64,000 bases of DNA, taken from NCBI GenBank assembly GCA_002294185.1, contig DBFD01000016.1, forward strand, positions 1 to 64,000. The letters are read 5' to 3'. The notes under the pieces are model-generated. The model was not told the origin of the DNA, searched no databases, and saw only the letters and a list, made by a program, of their open reading frames with translations. Made by a program: the position numbers and the translations under genes. The stretch comes from Paracoccus sp. UBA889 (GTDB lineage Bacteria > Pseudomonadota > Alphaproteobacteria > Rhodobacterales > Rhodobacteraceae). Below, in pieces: positions 1 to 8,356 of this stretch; positions within the stretch are counted from its first letter, which is position 1; each line of letters starts with the position of its first letter.

Positions 1-348
1 GGGAAAACTTCTTTGAAAGTGATAATATCTTTTGTTTTCATGAATTTGATATCTGGACAACTTCGGGACGACACGGTTGTTGTCGGGGGTGTCCACAACC
101 CGTATCGCGGCGCCGCGGGTCTTGTCCACTTGTGGATTGCCAGCCTTCGTTCCGGTTATGTCCCGGGCGGAATTCGTGTCCTTGCAGCCATCCTCAGGCG
201 TACCAACATGCCCCGGACCGATTCCCCCACGATTCCGTCCACAAAAGCCGGGTCTTCGCTGCAACAATGGCGCGTTGCGGCCGCGTTCGGACTTTTTCCA
301 TCGTCGCCAAAGGATTACTCTGCCCGAAACGATCAATGGACAAAGCAG
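1..348. other. Gene-free region upstream of aroE, candidate part of the replication origin
   Basis: No convincing gene lies here; the aroE reading frame stays open upstream but its codons do not look coding. The first 60 bases are much more AT-rich than the rest of the window. Five motifs resemble the DnaA box TTATCCACA with two or three mismatches: 52-60 (minus), 89-97, 122-130, 131-139 (minus) and 235-243. In Caulobacter and Rickettsia the origin lies beside maf (RP001) and hemE, and the aroE-coaE-dnaQ block is known to sit near alphaproteobacterial origins. The assignment is inference; the region could simply be a long promoter segment. The window starts inside it, so its left limit is unknown. 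Confidence 0.35.
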
Positions 349-1200
349 ATGCAAGACGATCCCGCCAGACCGGCCGCACAGATCCCGCTTGCCGGCGTCA
401 TCGGGATGCCGATCGCCCATTCGCGTTCGCCCCGCCTGCACGGATTCTGGCTGCAACGCTACGGCATCGCGGGCCATTACATGCCGCTGCCCGTTCGGGC
501 CGAGCATCTGGCCGACGTGCTGCGCGTCCTGCCGCGGGCGGGCTTTGTCGGGGTGAACGTGACGATTCCCCACAAGGAGGCGGTGCTGGCCCTTGCCGAC
601 GCGGTTTCGGACCGCGCGGCCCTGATCGGGGCCGCCAACACGCTGATCTTCCGCCCCGACGGCAAGATCCATGCCGACAACACCGATGGTTATGGCTTCA
701 TCGCCAATCTGCGCCAGAACGCGCCCGACTGGCGGCCCGATGCCGGCCCCGCGGCGGTTATCGGCGCCGGCGGCGCGGCGCGGGCGGTCGTCGCCTCGCT
801 TCTGGACAGCGGCGTCCGCGAATTGCGGATCAGCAACCGCACCCGGATCCGGTCGGAACAGATCAAGTCCGAATTCGGCGCGCGTCTGGTCGTCTATGAC
901 TGGGCGCAGGCCGGCAACATGCTGGAAGGGGCCGGTCTGGTCGTGAACGCCACCTCGCTGGGCATGACCGGCAAGCAGCCGCTGCGGGTGCCGCTGGACG
1001 CTCTGCAGCCGCAAGCGCTGGCCACCGATCTGGTCTATACCCCGCTGGAAACGCCGTTTCTCGCCGCCGCTCGCCAGATCGGCTGTCACACCGTGGACGG
1101 GCTGGGGATGTTGCTGCATCAGGCCGCCCCCGGCTTCGAACGCTGGTTCGGCCACCGCCCCGATGTTGACGAGGAAACCCGCCGCGTGGTGCTGGGATGA
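349..1200 (+). CDS. aroE: Shikimate dehydrogenase (NADP+), AroE
   Basis: Reduces 3-dehydroshikimate to shikimate with NADPH in the cytoplasmic pathway to aromatic amino acids. The protein is 283 residues, a normal length. The N-terminal substrate domain has the GxPIAHSRSPRLH motif that binds shikimate and the NVTIPHK segment with the catalytic lysine. A Rossmann domain follows with GAGGAARA and the NRT motif that selects NADPH. The C-terminus has GLGMLLHQAAPGFERW. I chose the ATG at 349, which starts just before the conserved domain; the in-frame open region upstream is not family-like. The stop overlaps the coaE start (ATGA), so the two are coupled. The maf gene often found upstream in relatives is not visible. 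Confidence 0.95.
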   Translation: MQDDPARPAAQIPLAGVIGMPIAHSRSPRLHGFWLQRYGIAGHYMPLPVRAEHLADVLRVLPRAGFVGVNVTIPHKEAVLALADAVSDRAALIGAANTLIFRPDGKIHADNTDGYGFIANLRQNAPDWRPDAGPAAVIGAGGAARAVVASLLDSGVRELRISNRTRIRSEQIKSEFGARLVVYDWAQAGNMLEGAGLVVNATSLGMTGKQPLRVPLDALQPQALATDLVYTPLETPFLAAARQIGCHTVDGLGMLLHQAAPGFERWFGHRPDVDEETRRVVLG

Positions 1201-1784
1201 GCTTTCTTCTGGGACTGACCGGGGGCATCGGCATGGGCAAGTCCACGACGGCGCGGATGTTTCGCGATCTGGGACATCCGGTCTGGGACGCCGATCAGGC
1301 CGTGCACGATCTCTATGCCAGGGGCGGTGCGGCGGTCGAACCCGTCGCCGCCGCCTTCCCTGAGGCGCTGAAGGACGGCGCCATCGACCGTCCGGCGCTG
1401 AAACAGGCGCTCGGGGCCGATCCGGCGGCGTTGAAACGGCTGGAATCCATCGTCCATCCGCTTGTCGCCGCCGACCGCAGGGCCTTTGTCGCGCGCCATT
1501 CCGATGCCGCACTTGTCGTCCTGGACATCCCGCTTCTGTTCGAGGGCGATGGCCAGGGCCAGCTTGACGGCGTCGCCGTCGTCAGCACCGACTCCGAGAC
1601 ACAGCGCAGGCGGGTGCTGGAACGCCCCGGCATGAATCGCGACACCCTGCAGATGATCCTGGACCGGCAGATGCCGGATGTGCGGAAACGCGCGCTTGCC
1701 GACTGGATCATCCCGACCGATACACCAGAGGGCGCGCGCGCCGCCGTCGAAGCCATCTGCAAGGAGATCGCCGCCCATGCGTGA
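1197..1784 (+). CDS. coaE: Dephospho-CoA kinase, CoaE
   Basis: Catalyses the last step of coenzyme A synthesis, ATP-dependent 3'-phosphorylation of dephospho-CoA. It has 195 residues, as expected. The P-loop GGIGMGKST lies at residues 9-17, DAD follows near 32, and [11 protein letters not shown] in the middle corresponds to the family's acceptor-binding segment. Its ATG overlaps the aroE stop by four bases, and its own end overlaps dnaQ by eight bases, so the three genes are probably one transcript. Confidence 0.95.
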   Translation: MSFLLGLTGGIGMGKSTTARMFRDLGHPVWDADQAVHDLYARGGAAVEPVAAAFPEALKDGAIDRPALKQALGADPAALKRLESIVHPLVAADRRAFVARHSDAALVVLDIPLLFEGDGQGQLDGVAVVSTDSETQRRRVLERPGMNRDTLQMILDRQMPDVRKRALADWIIPTDTPEGARAAVEAICKEIAAHA

Positions 1785-2478
1785 GATCGTTCTGGATACG
1801 GAAACGACCGGCTTCGACGCCGAGAAGGACGACCGCATCGTCGAGATCGGCGCACTGGAACTGATCAATCATCTGCCCACCGGCCGTACCTTCCACGTCT
1901 ACATCAACCCAGGACGCCCGATGCCGCAAGAGGCGTTCGAGATTCACGGGCTTGGCGACGATTTCCTGCGCGACAAGCCCGGTTTCGCCGAGATCGCGCA
2001 AAGCTTCGTCGATTTCGTCGCCGAGGATGCGCGGCTGGTGATCCACAATGCCAGCTTCGACATGAAATTCCTGAATGCCGAACTGCGCCGGGCGGGGTTT
2101 CCCACGCTTCCCTGGTCGCGGGCTCTGGACACGCTGGCGCTGGCGCGCGAGAAATTTCCCGGCTCGCCCTCGTCTCTGGACGCGCTTTGCCGCCGCTTCG
2201 GCGTGGACAATTCCAACCGCGATCTGCACGGTGCATTGCTGGATTCGGAATTGCTGGCCGAGGTCTATCTGGAACTGATCGGCGGCCGCCAGCCCGATCT
2301 GGTGCTGGACCGTCCCGGCGCAACGGGCACGGATCAACGACAGGCCGCCGGTCTGATCCGCAGGGCCCCGCGCCCCGCGCCCCTGCCGCCCCGCCTGACC
2401 GAGGCCGAGGCCGCCGCCCACGCCGAATTCACGGCACGGATGGGCGAGGCTTCGCTGTGGTTGCGGTTCGGCACATGA
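1777..2478 (+). CDS. dnaQ: DNA polymerase III epsilon subunit, 3'-5' exonuclease
   Basis: Proofreading subunit of the replicative polymerase, 233 residues. All three exonuclease motifs are present: ExoI with DTETTG at residues 7-12, ExoII around [13 protein letters not shown] and ExoIII around [14 protein letters not shown], giving a complete acidic active site with the catalytic His. The C-terminal 45 residues form the usual variable tail that binds the alpha subunit. The start at 1777 is preceded by AAGGAG at 1761-1766 inside coaE; a longer upstream frame exists but is just the coaE shadow. aroE-coaE-dnaQ is a conserved alphaproteobacterial order. Confidence 0.95.
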   Translation: MREIVLDTETTGFDAEKDDRIVEIGALELINHLPTGRTFHVYINPGRPMPQEAFEIHGLGDDFLRDKPGFAEIAQSFVDFVAEDARLVIHNASFDMKFLNAELRRAGFPTLPWSRALDTLALAREKFPGSPSSLDALCRRFGVDNSNRDLHGALLDSELLAEVYLELIGGRQPDLVLDRPGATGTDQRQAAGLIRRAPRPAPLPPRLTEAEAAAHAEFTARMGEASLWLRFGT

Positions 2479-2533
2479 GATCGTTGCGCCCCCGCCGCGA
2501 TCCCGCGGCCCGGCCGGGCGCGAAGGGGGCCAG

Positions 2534-3403
2534 ATGCTGAGCCTGATCCGCGATCTGTGGAGTTTCTGGTCCGCCATCTTCGAGCGGATGGACAAGATCC
2601 ACATGGGCCTGATCGCGGCAGGGGTCGCCTTCTATGCAATGTTCGCGGTCTTTCCCGGACTGGCCGCGATCATCGCGCTGTGGAGCCTGTGGTTCGACCC
2701 GACGGTGATCATGGCCTATGTCGACGTGGCCCACGAATTCCTGCCCGAAGGCGCCGCCAAGCTGATCGACGGACAGGTGCGGTCGCTGACCTCGGCCGAG
2801 AACACCTCGATCGGCTGGGCCTCGTTCATCTCGTTCATGGTGGCGACCATCGCGGCGCGCGCGGGGGTCGATGCGTTGGTGCGCGGGCTCAACGCGGCCT
2901 ACGGCGTCCGCTCGCATTCCACCATTTTCGGCTTCATCCTTGCCTATGGGCTGACCCTGGCCATCGTCGGCATCTCGCTGGCCGGGCTTGCGACCATCGT
3001 CATCGTGCCGGTCGTCCTGAACTTCATGGTCATCGCGCCCCTGCGGGCATGGCTGGTAACCGCGCTGCCCTGGGCGGGCATGTTCGCGCTGGTGATCCTG
3101 GGCATCGGCATCCTTTACCGCTATGGCCCGAATGTGAAGACGCCGCGCACGCCGGTCTTTACCTGGGGGGCGCTGTTTGCGGCCTGTCTCTGGGCGGCGG
3201 CCTCGGTCGCGTTTTCGGCCTATCTCAGCAGCTTCAACAGCTATAACCGGATCTATGGCTCGATCGGAACCGTGGTCGCGCTGCTGATGTGGTTCTACCT
3301 CGCGGGTTTCTCGGTCCTTCTGGGCGCGCTGATCAACGTCGAACTGGCCCGCCGCCGCCGCATCAGGGCCGCCCGCGAGGCCCGCGAGGGGCTGCGCGAC
3401 TAG
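2534..3403 (+). CDS. YihY/virulence factor BrkB family membrane protein
   Basis: 289-residue inner-membrane protein with about six transmembrane segments and a highly basic C-terminal tail. The N-terminus has the family's GVAFYAMFAVFPGLAA segment and the last third has the YGSIGTVVALLMWFY segment, both typical of the YihY/BrkB family formerly called RNase BN. The RNase annotation was wrong for Escherichia coli and no enzymatic role should be inferred. It follows dnaQ after 55 bases on the same strand, so it may belong to the aroE operon. Confidence 0.85.
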   Translation: MLSLIRDLWSFWSAIFERMDKIHMGLIAAGVAFYAMFAVFPGLAAIIALWSLWFDPTVIMAYVDVAHEFLPEGAAKLIDGQVRSLTSAENTSIGWASFISFMVATIAARAGVDALVRGLNAAYGVRSHSTIFGFILAYGLTLAIVGISLAGLATIVIVPVVLNFMVIAPLRAWLVTALPWAGMFALVILGIGILYRYGPNVKTPRTPVFTWGALFAACLWAAASVAFSAYLSSFNSYNRIYGSIGTVVALLMWFYLAGFSVLLGALINVELARRRRIRAAREAREGLRD

Positions 3404-3438
3404 ACGCCCGGACCGCGACCCGAGATGAAAGGGCCGCA

Positions 3439-3462
3439 GGCCGGGACGGGCGGAACCCGGCC
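3439..3462. terminator. Possible intrinsic terminator hairpin between the convergent YihY and PhyR genes
   Basis: GGCCGGG at 3439-3445 pairs with CCCGGCC at 3456-3462 around a ten-base loop. It lies between two convergent stop codons, the right place for a shared terminator. There is no T-run on either side, so this is only a weak call. Confidence 0.3.
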
Positions 3463-3472
3463 CGGCGAAGGG

Positions 3473-4276
3473 TCAGGCCGCGTCCAGCCCCTCGGTCGAG
3501 GCGAAGAACATCGCCTGGCTGACGGCGGACCGGACCTGTTCCTCGCTGTAGGGCTTGGAAATCAGGAAGGCCGGCTCGTGACGGTCGCCGGTCAGAAGCC
3601 TTTCGGGGAAGGCGGTGATGAAGATCACCGGAATATCGCCCATCTCGCGCATCATCTCGTTCACCGCGTCGATGCCGGAAGATCCGTCGGCAAGCTGGAT
3701 ATCGGCCAGGATCAGGTCGGGGCGCGCCTTTCCGGCCAGATCGACGGCCTGGGTATGGGTGCGGGCGACGCCCGTAACCTCATGACCCATCGCCTGAACG
3801 ATGCCTTTCAGGTCCATGGCGATGATCATCTCATCCTCGATCACCATGACCTTGCCGCTGATTGCCTGGCCCATTTCGTTCAGCGCGATCTGGACCAGTT
3901 CCTCGGCCTCGCGCTGATCGACCTGCATCACGCGGGCGATCTGGTCATAGCGCAATTCCTCGATCGTGCGCAGCAACAGCGCCTCGCGCGAATTCGGCGT
4001 CAGGCGGCGCAGATGATCCTGGGCGCGTCTTTCGCGGACCGAATCGGCCTCGGCGACGGGCTGGCCCGAACTCTGCCAGATGGCATGGAAGGTGCGGAAC
4101 AGGCCGAGGCGGGTATCATCCTCGTCCTGCAACACCGACCGATCGGTCAGGATCGCTTCCAGGGTGGCTGCGGCATAATTGTCCCCGGCGGTCTGGCTTC
4201 CGGTCAGCGCGCGCGCATAGCGGCGCAGATAGGGAAGCTCGCGTCCGATCGATTGGGCGAGATTGGCTGACGACAT
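3473..4276 (-). CDS. phyR: PhyR, anti-anti-sigma response regulator of the general stress response
   Basis: 267 residues. The N-terminal half (about 1-135) is an ECF sigma-like domain that lacks real promoter recognition and mimics EcfG. The C-terminal half is a receiver with acidic ED at 147-148, phosphoacceptor Asp192 in LILADIQLADG, Thr221 and Lys241. In the family, phosphorylation opens the protein so the sigma-like domain captures the anti-sigma factor NepR and frees EcfG. It is divergent from nepR-ecfG with a 93-base intergenic region, the classical alphaproteobacterial layout. All key receiver residues are present. Confidence 0.95.
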   Translation of the reverse strand: MSSANLAQSIGRELPYLRRYARALTGSQTAGDNYAAATLEAILTDRSVLQDEDDTRLGLFRTFHAIWQSSGQPVAEADSVRERRAQDHLRRLTPNSREALLLRTIEELRYDQIARVMQVDQREAEELVQIALNEMGQAISGKVMVIEDEMIIAMDLKGIVQAMGHEVTGVARTHTQAVDLAGKARPDLILADIQLADGSSGIDAVNEMMREMGDIPVIFITAFPERLLTGDRHEPAFLISKPYSEEQVRSAVSQAMFFASTEGLDAA

Positions 4277-4304
4277 TTTCCTGTCCTTGAATTTCGCATG
4301 TTGC

Positions 4305-4330
4305 GGAACCTTCCCTAACCCCTACAGGTT
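4305..4330 (+). promoter_or_regulatory. Candidate EcfG-dependent promoter for nepR-ecfG
   Basis: GGAAC at 4305-4309 (followed by a further C) is separated by 17 bases from GGTT at 4327-4330. The EcfG consensus is GGAAC, 16-17 bases, CGTT, so the -35 matches fully and the -10 has one mismatch. It lies 39 bases upstream of the nepR ATG. Autoregulation of nepR-ecfG through such a promoter is known in related bacteria; its use here is inferred. Confidence 0.6.
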
Positions 4331-4369
4331 GGCTAGGGTGCGCACAAGATTTCCGGGACTAACAAAAAC

Positions 4370-4516
4370 ATGACACCGAAACGAGATGAGCGGCAAAAGG
4401 CCGCCTTCGAAAAACAGATCGACGAGAACCTGAGGCGGGTCTACGAGCAGGATGCCAACGAACAGGTTCCCGATCGGTTCCTCGACCTTCTCAAGCAACT
4501 GCGCGAGCAGGAATGA
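4370..4516 (+). CDS. nepR: NepR family anti-sigma factor (small)
   Basis: Only 48 residues. The core matches NepR: a first helix ending IDENLRRVYEQ (residues 17-27), a short linker and then VPDRFLDLLKQL (33-44), the second helix. NepR binds and silences EcfG until PhyR~P removes it. The ATG at 4370 lies just after the candidate EcfG promoter. The gene ends 37 bases before ecfG. It is shorter than typical NepR proteins of about 60 residues, having little N- or C-terminal tail, but both binding helices are complete. Confidence 0.85.
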   Translation: MTPKRDERQKAAFEKQIDENLRRVYEQDANEQVPDRFLDLLKQLREQE

Positions 4517-4553
4517 CAATTCCCGCAAGCATTCTGCCGCGAAGGCGCACCCC

Positions 4554-5120
4554 ATGACGAAAACCCCGCAGACCGATCCCCGCGACGAGCTGGTCGATCA
4601 CCTTCCGGCGCTGCGCGCCTTTGCCCTGTCGCTGACACGCGAGGGGGCTTCCGCCGACGACCTGGTGCAGGACACGATCGTCAAGGCATGGACCAACATG
4701 GACAAGTTCCAGGCCGGCACCAATCTGCGTGCCTGGCTGTTCACCATCCTGCGCAACACCTTCTATTCGGCCCGCCGCAAGACAAAGCGCGAGGTCAGCG
4801 ACACCGACGGCATCCATGCCGCCCGCCAGGCCACGAGGCCCGATCATGACGGACGGCTTGCGCTGAAGGATTTCCGCGCCGCTTTCGAGCAACTGCCGGA
4901 TGAACAGCGCGAGGCGTTGATCCTTGTCGGCGCATCGGGTTTTTCCTACGAGGAAGCGGCCGGCATGACCGGCGTCGCCATCGGCACCGTCAAGTCGCGC
5001 GCCAATCGCGGCCGCCGCAAGCTGGCGGAGTTGCTGCATCTCGAACACGGGGAAGAACTGGACATGACCGATCAGGCAACGCTGGCGGTGATGTCTGCCA
5101 ATCAGGGCATCACCCGCTGA
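4554..5120 (+). CDS. ecfG: EcfG-type ECF sigma factor of the general stress response
   Basis: 188 residues with sigma region 2 (LTREGASADDLVQDTIVKAW, about 24-43) and region 4 (EEAAGMTGVAIGTVKSRANRGRRKL, helix-turn-helix near 140-165). The neighbours phyR and nepR identify it as the general stress sigma factor rather than another ECF. The ATG at 4554 begins the conserved region; the frame is open further upstream only because it overlaps nepR in another frame. The C-terminal 20 residues after region 4 have no recognised role. Confidence 0.92.
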   Translation: MTKTPQTDPRDELVDHLPALRAFALSLTREGASADDLVQDTIVKAWTNMDKFQAGTNLRAWLFTILRNTFYSARRKTKREVSDTDGIHAARQATRPDHDGRLALKDFRAAFEQLPDEQREALILVGASGFSYEEAAGMTGVAIGTVKSRANRGRRKLAELLHLEHGEELDMTDQATLAVMSANQGITR

Positions 5121-5134
5121 GGAAAGGGCGCGCG

Positions 5135-6934
5135 ATGCTGAGACGGCTTCGCGACAGGCTGGAATTCACCCGCGGGCTGGGCTTCCGGCTTGGCACCCTT
5201 CTGTCGGTGGCGATCCTGCCGCTGGGGCTGATTTCGCTGATCCAGAACCTCAACCTGGCGCGCGAAGCCGAACGCAGCGCCGAGATCGCGCTGATGGGCC
5301 GCACCGCATCGGCCGCCGCGGGCGAAAGGGCGCTGCTGCAAAGCGCGCTCGGTTCGGCCGACGCGCTTGGTCCCGCCGTGCTGGAGGCGCTGGACCGGCC
5401 ACAGGTCTGCGCCGACCTGATGCGCAATTTCATCGAACGCAGCGCCACCTATGTCTATGCCGGCTTCACCCGGCTGGACGGGCGCAGCGATTGCAATTCC
5501 GGCGCGAATGGGGGCGTTGCCGCCGACATGCGCCAATCGCCCGCCTTCAAGGCCTTTCTCGCCCAGCCCGGCACGATGGTTACATCCGTCGAACGGGGCA
5601 TCGTCAGCGGCCGGTCGGTGGTTCTGGTGATGCAGCCATTGTATCGCGACCGGGAATTGCTGGGCTATGTCGGCCTGTCGCTGACCCATGAATTGCTGCA
5701 ATCCACGCACGCGATGGCTTTCGCGACCGACGGCGCCCGGATCGTGACCTTCAATCAGCGCGGCGAAATCCTGACATCGGATCTGTCCCAGGACGGATCG
5801 GCCCGCGACATCATCCCGCGCGACACCGACCTGATCGGGCTGCTGTCGCGCAGCGAGACCAGTTTCCGCGCGATTTCGGGCAGCGGTCAGGAACGGGTCT
5901 TTACCGTGGTTCCCGTCGTGCCCGGCCTGGTCTATGCCCTGGGCAGCTGGAGCCCGAAGATCGCGGGGCTGGGCCTGTTCCAGCTGTCGCGTTTCGGCGC
6001 CGTGACGATTCCCATCGCCTTGTGGCTGGCCTCGCTGGGCGTGGCCTATTTCGCCGTTTTCCGTCTGGTGCTGCGCCATATCACCGTGCTGCGTGGCCAG
6101 ATGCGCCGCTTTGCCATCGGCAACCGGTCCGAGCCGCCGCCGGTCCTGTCGGATGCGCCCACCGAAATCGCCGATGTCAGCCAGACCTTTCACAACATGG
6201 CCCGGATCCTGATCCGAGACGAGGAAACCATGGAGGAGGCGGTCGCCGAAAAGACCGTTCTGCTGAAAGAGGTTCATCACCGCGTCAAGAACAATCTTCA
6301 GCTCATCGCCTCGATCATCAACATGCAAAGCCGGATGATCGAAAACAGCCAGGCGCGCGGCGTGCTGCGGTCGGTGCAGGACCGGGTTGCCGCCTTGGCC
6401 ACGATCTATCGCAACCTCTACCAGGCCGAGCATCTGGACGCGGTCGAGGCCGACCGGCTGATCGGCGATATCGTCAACCAGCTTGCCAATGCCTCGGTCG
6501 GGCCGGGCAGCGATCTGAATATCAGCACCGAGATCGCGCCGCTGACGCTGCTGCCCGATCAGGCCGTGCCGCTGACGCTGCTTGCGACCGAGGCTTTCAC
6601 CAACGCGCTGAAATATGCCGGGACGCCGGCCGGCGGTTCCGCGCCCTGGGTTTCGATCCGGCTGTCGGAAACCGAGCCGGGCCGCGCCCTGCTGGTGATC
6701 GAGAACTCGGTCGGCGATGCCTCGCGCGACAGCGATGGCGACGGCACCGGTCTCGGCGGTCAGCTGATCGAGGCGTTCTCGACCCAGCTGGACGGCGAAG
6801 CCGAGATCCAGTCGATGGACGACCGCTATGCGCTGCGGCTGGAATTCACGATCGTCGCGCCCAGCATGATCGGCGTGTCCGATCCGCGCAATGTCGTGCT
6901 GACCTCGGCGGCGCGCGAGGGGTCGCGGCATTGA
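5135..6934 (+). CDS. HisKA_2 membrane sensor histidine kinase, probable PhyK partner of PhyR
   Basis: 599 residues. A transmembrane helix lies near 22-44, then a periplasmic sensor region of roughly 230 residues, a second helix near 285-310, a HAMP-like linker and the kinase core. The phosphoacceptor motif VHHRVKNNLQLIASIINMQ starts near residue 378, diagnostic of the HisKA_2 class that phosphorylates PhyR. The ATP-binding domain carries EAFTNALKYA and DGTGLGGQLI. It starts 14 bases after ecfG, so it is probably cotranscribed and the cognate kinase. The periplasmic ligand is unknown; the region contains two cysteines that could form a disulfide. Confidence 0.88.
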   Translation: MLRRLRDRLEFTRGLGFRLGTLLSVAILPLGLISLIQNLNLAREAERSAEIALMGRTASAAAGERALLQSALGSADALGPAVLEALDRPQVCADLMRNFIERSATYVYAGFTRLDGRSDCNSGANGGVAADMRQSPAFKAFLAQPGTMVTSVERGIVSGRSVVLVMQPLYRDRELLGYVGLSLTHELLQSTHAMAFATDGARIVTFNQRGEILTSDLSQDGSARDIIPRDTDLIGLLSRSETSFRAISGSGQERVFTVVPVVPGLVYALGSWSPKIAGLGLFQLSRFGAVTIPIALWLASLGVAYFAVFRLVLRHITVLRGQMRRFAIGNRSEPPPVLSDAPTEIADVSQTFHNMARILIRDEETMEEAVAEKTVLLKEVHHRVKNNLQLIASIINMQSRMIENSQARGVLRSVQDRVAALATIYRNLYQAEHLDAVEADRLIGDIVNQLANASVGPGSDLNISTEIAPLTLLPDQAVPLTLLATEAFTNALKYAGTPAGGSAPWVSIRLSETEPGRALLVIENSVGDASRDSDGDGTGLGGQLIEAFSTQLDGEAEIQSMDDRYALRLEFTIVAPSMIGVSDPRNVVLTSAAREGSRH

Positions 6935-6986
6935 CGCCGGACTGTCGCGCCTTGCGCCGCCGCGCGGCGACGCTATCTTTCATTCC

Positions 6987-7670
6987 ATGAGCGTGATCCA
7001 GGGCCAATACGATCTGAGCACGGGCGAGGGGCTTCTGGCTTGCCCGCGCTGCGATGCGCTGCATGTCGAGGAAGAGCTTGCCGAGGGCGAAACCGCGCGC
7101 TGCATCCGCTGCGGCACGGTTCTGGCCAAGCCGCGCGGCGGCGCGTTCAGCCAGTTGATCGCGCTGTCCTTCACCTCGATGGTGTTGCTTCTGGGGGCGG
7201 TGTTCTTTCCCTTTCTCGAAATCTCGCGGATGGGATTCGGCAATGCGACCTCGCTGTTCGGCGTGGCGCTTGCCTTTGCCGACGGGGTGTTGCTGCCGCT
7301 GGTTCTGGCGGTGCTGGCCATGGTGATCGGCCTGCCGGTCCTGCGCGCCTTTCTGCTGGTCTATACGCTGGTGCCGCTGGCGCAGGGCAGCGCGCCCTAT
7401 CGCCACGCCGCCACCGCCTTTCGCCTGTCCGAGACGCTGCGACCCTGGTCCATGGCCGAGATCTTCGTGATCGGCACCTCGGTTGCGCTGGTCAAGGTGG
7501 CCGGTCTTGCCACGGTCCATCTGGGCCCGGCGTTCTGGGCCTTTTGCGCGCTGATCCTGGTCAACCTCGCCTCGCGCGGCTTCATGTGCCAGACCACGAT
7601 CTGGGACGCCATCGAGGATGCCGGACAGAAGACGGATGGCCGCGAGATGGTCGAGGTCCGTCAGCCATGA
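6987..7670 (+). CDS. PqiA-type membrane protein, first half (PqiA domain with zinc ribbon)
   Basis: 227 residues. The N-terminus has a rubredoxin-like CPRCDALH...CIRCGTV zinc ribbon (about residues 12-46), then four hydrophobic segments of the PqiA fold. PqiA proteins sit in the inner membrane with an MCE protein and are thought to move lipids between the membranes. In Escherichia coli PqiA is one protein with two such domains; here each domain is its own gene. The stop overlaps the start of the second pqiA-like gene by four bases (ATGA). Confidence 0.85.
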   Translation: MSVIQGQYDLSTGEGLLACPRCDALHVEEELAEGETARCIRCGTVLAKPRGGAFSQLIALSFTSMVLLLGAVFFPFLEISRMGFGNATSLFGVALAFADGVLLPLVLAVLAMVIGLPVLRAFLLVYTLVPLAQGSAPYRHAATAFRLSETLRPWSMAEIFVIGTSVALVKVAGLATVHLGPAFWAFCALILVNLASRGFMCQTTIWDAIEDAGQKTDGREMVEVRQP

Positions 7671-8335
7671 GCGGGGCCGAAACCGGAACCGGCCATCGCG
7701 GCCCGGTCATGACCGCCCACCGCGCCGGATTGCTGGGTTGCCATTCCTGCGGCAGGGTCTGGCCCGAAACCCGGACACGCTGCGCCCGCTGCGGCGCCGT
7801 GCTGGTGCCCCCGGACCGGCGCCGGCTGCAGCATGTCTGGGCCTGGTGGTTCGCCGGGCTGATCCTGTATATTCCCGCGAACCTGTTTCCGATGATGAGC
7901 ACGCAGACCTTCGCGGGGCTTCAGGGCAACACGGAATCCACCATCATCGAAGGCGTGATGGAACTGATCCATTATGGCAATTACGACATCGCGGCGATCG
8001 TCTTCGTGGCCTCGATCGTGGTGCCGATCGCGAAATTCGTGGCCATCGCCTGGCTGGCCATGGTCGCGGGACGCCCCGCCACGACCGAACAGGCCCATAC
8101 CCGGCTGAAGATCTTCGAGGTGGTCGAATTCATCGGCCGCTGGTCGATGATCGATGTCTTCGTGGTCGCGATCCTGTCGGCGCTGGTGCAGCTTGGCTTT
8201 GTCGCCTCGATCCATCCCGGTCCTGCCGCTGCGTCTTTCGCGCTGTCTGTTGCGTTTACAATGCTTTCCGCGCAAAGTTTCGATCCAAGACTGATCTGGC
8301 GCGGATTGCCGCTGCGCAGCCGGACCGAAGACTGA
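7667..8335 (+). CDS. PqiA-type membrane protein, second half
   Basis: 222 residues with a second zinc ribbon (CHSCGRVW...CARCGAV, near 25-45), then LYIPANLFPMM, a conserved PqiA signature, and four membrane segments. It corresponds to the second domain of fused PqiA. The ATG at 7667 overlaps the previous stop; an in-frame ATG at 7709 is an alternative. The mce gene begins 21 bases after the stop, so the set pqiA1-pqiA2-pqiB-pqiC is one operon. Confidence 0.85.
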   Translation: MSGAETGTGHRGPVMTAHRAGLLGCHSCGRVWPETRTRCARCGAVLVPPDRRRLQHVWAWWFAGLILYIPANLFPMMSTQTFAGLQGNTESTIIEGVMELIHYGNYDIAAIVFVASIVVPIAKFVAIAWLAMVAGRPATTEQAHTRLKIFEVVEFIGRWSMIDVFVVAILSALVQLGFVASIHPGPAAASFALSVAFTMLSAQSFDPRLIWRGLPLRSRTED

Positions 8336-8356
8336 CGGGCAGGGAAGCAACAGGGA

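Noticed and set aside
5102..6931. 609-codon minus-strand frame opposite the sensor kinase
   Set aside because: The plus-strand kinase has the complete HisKA_2 and ATPase motifs; the opposite frame is low complexity.
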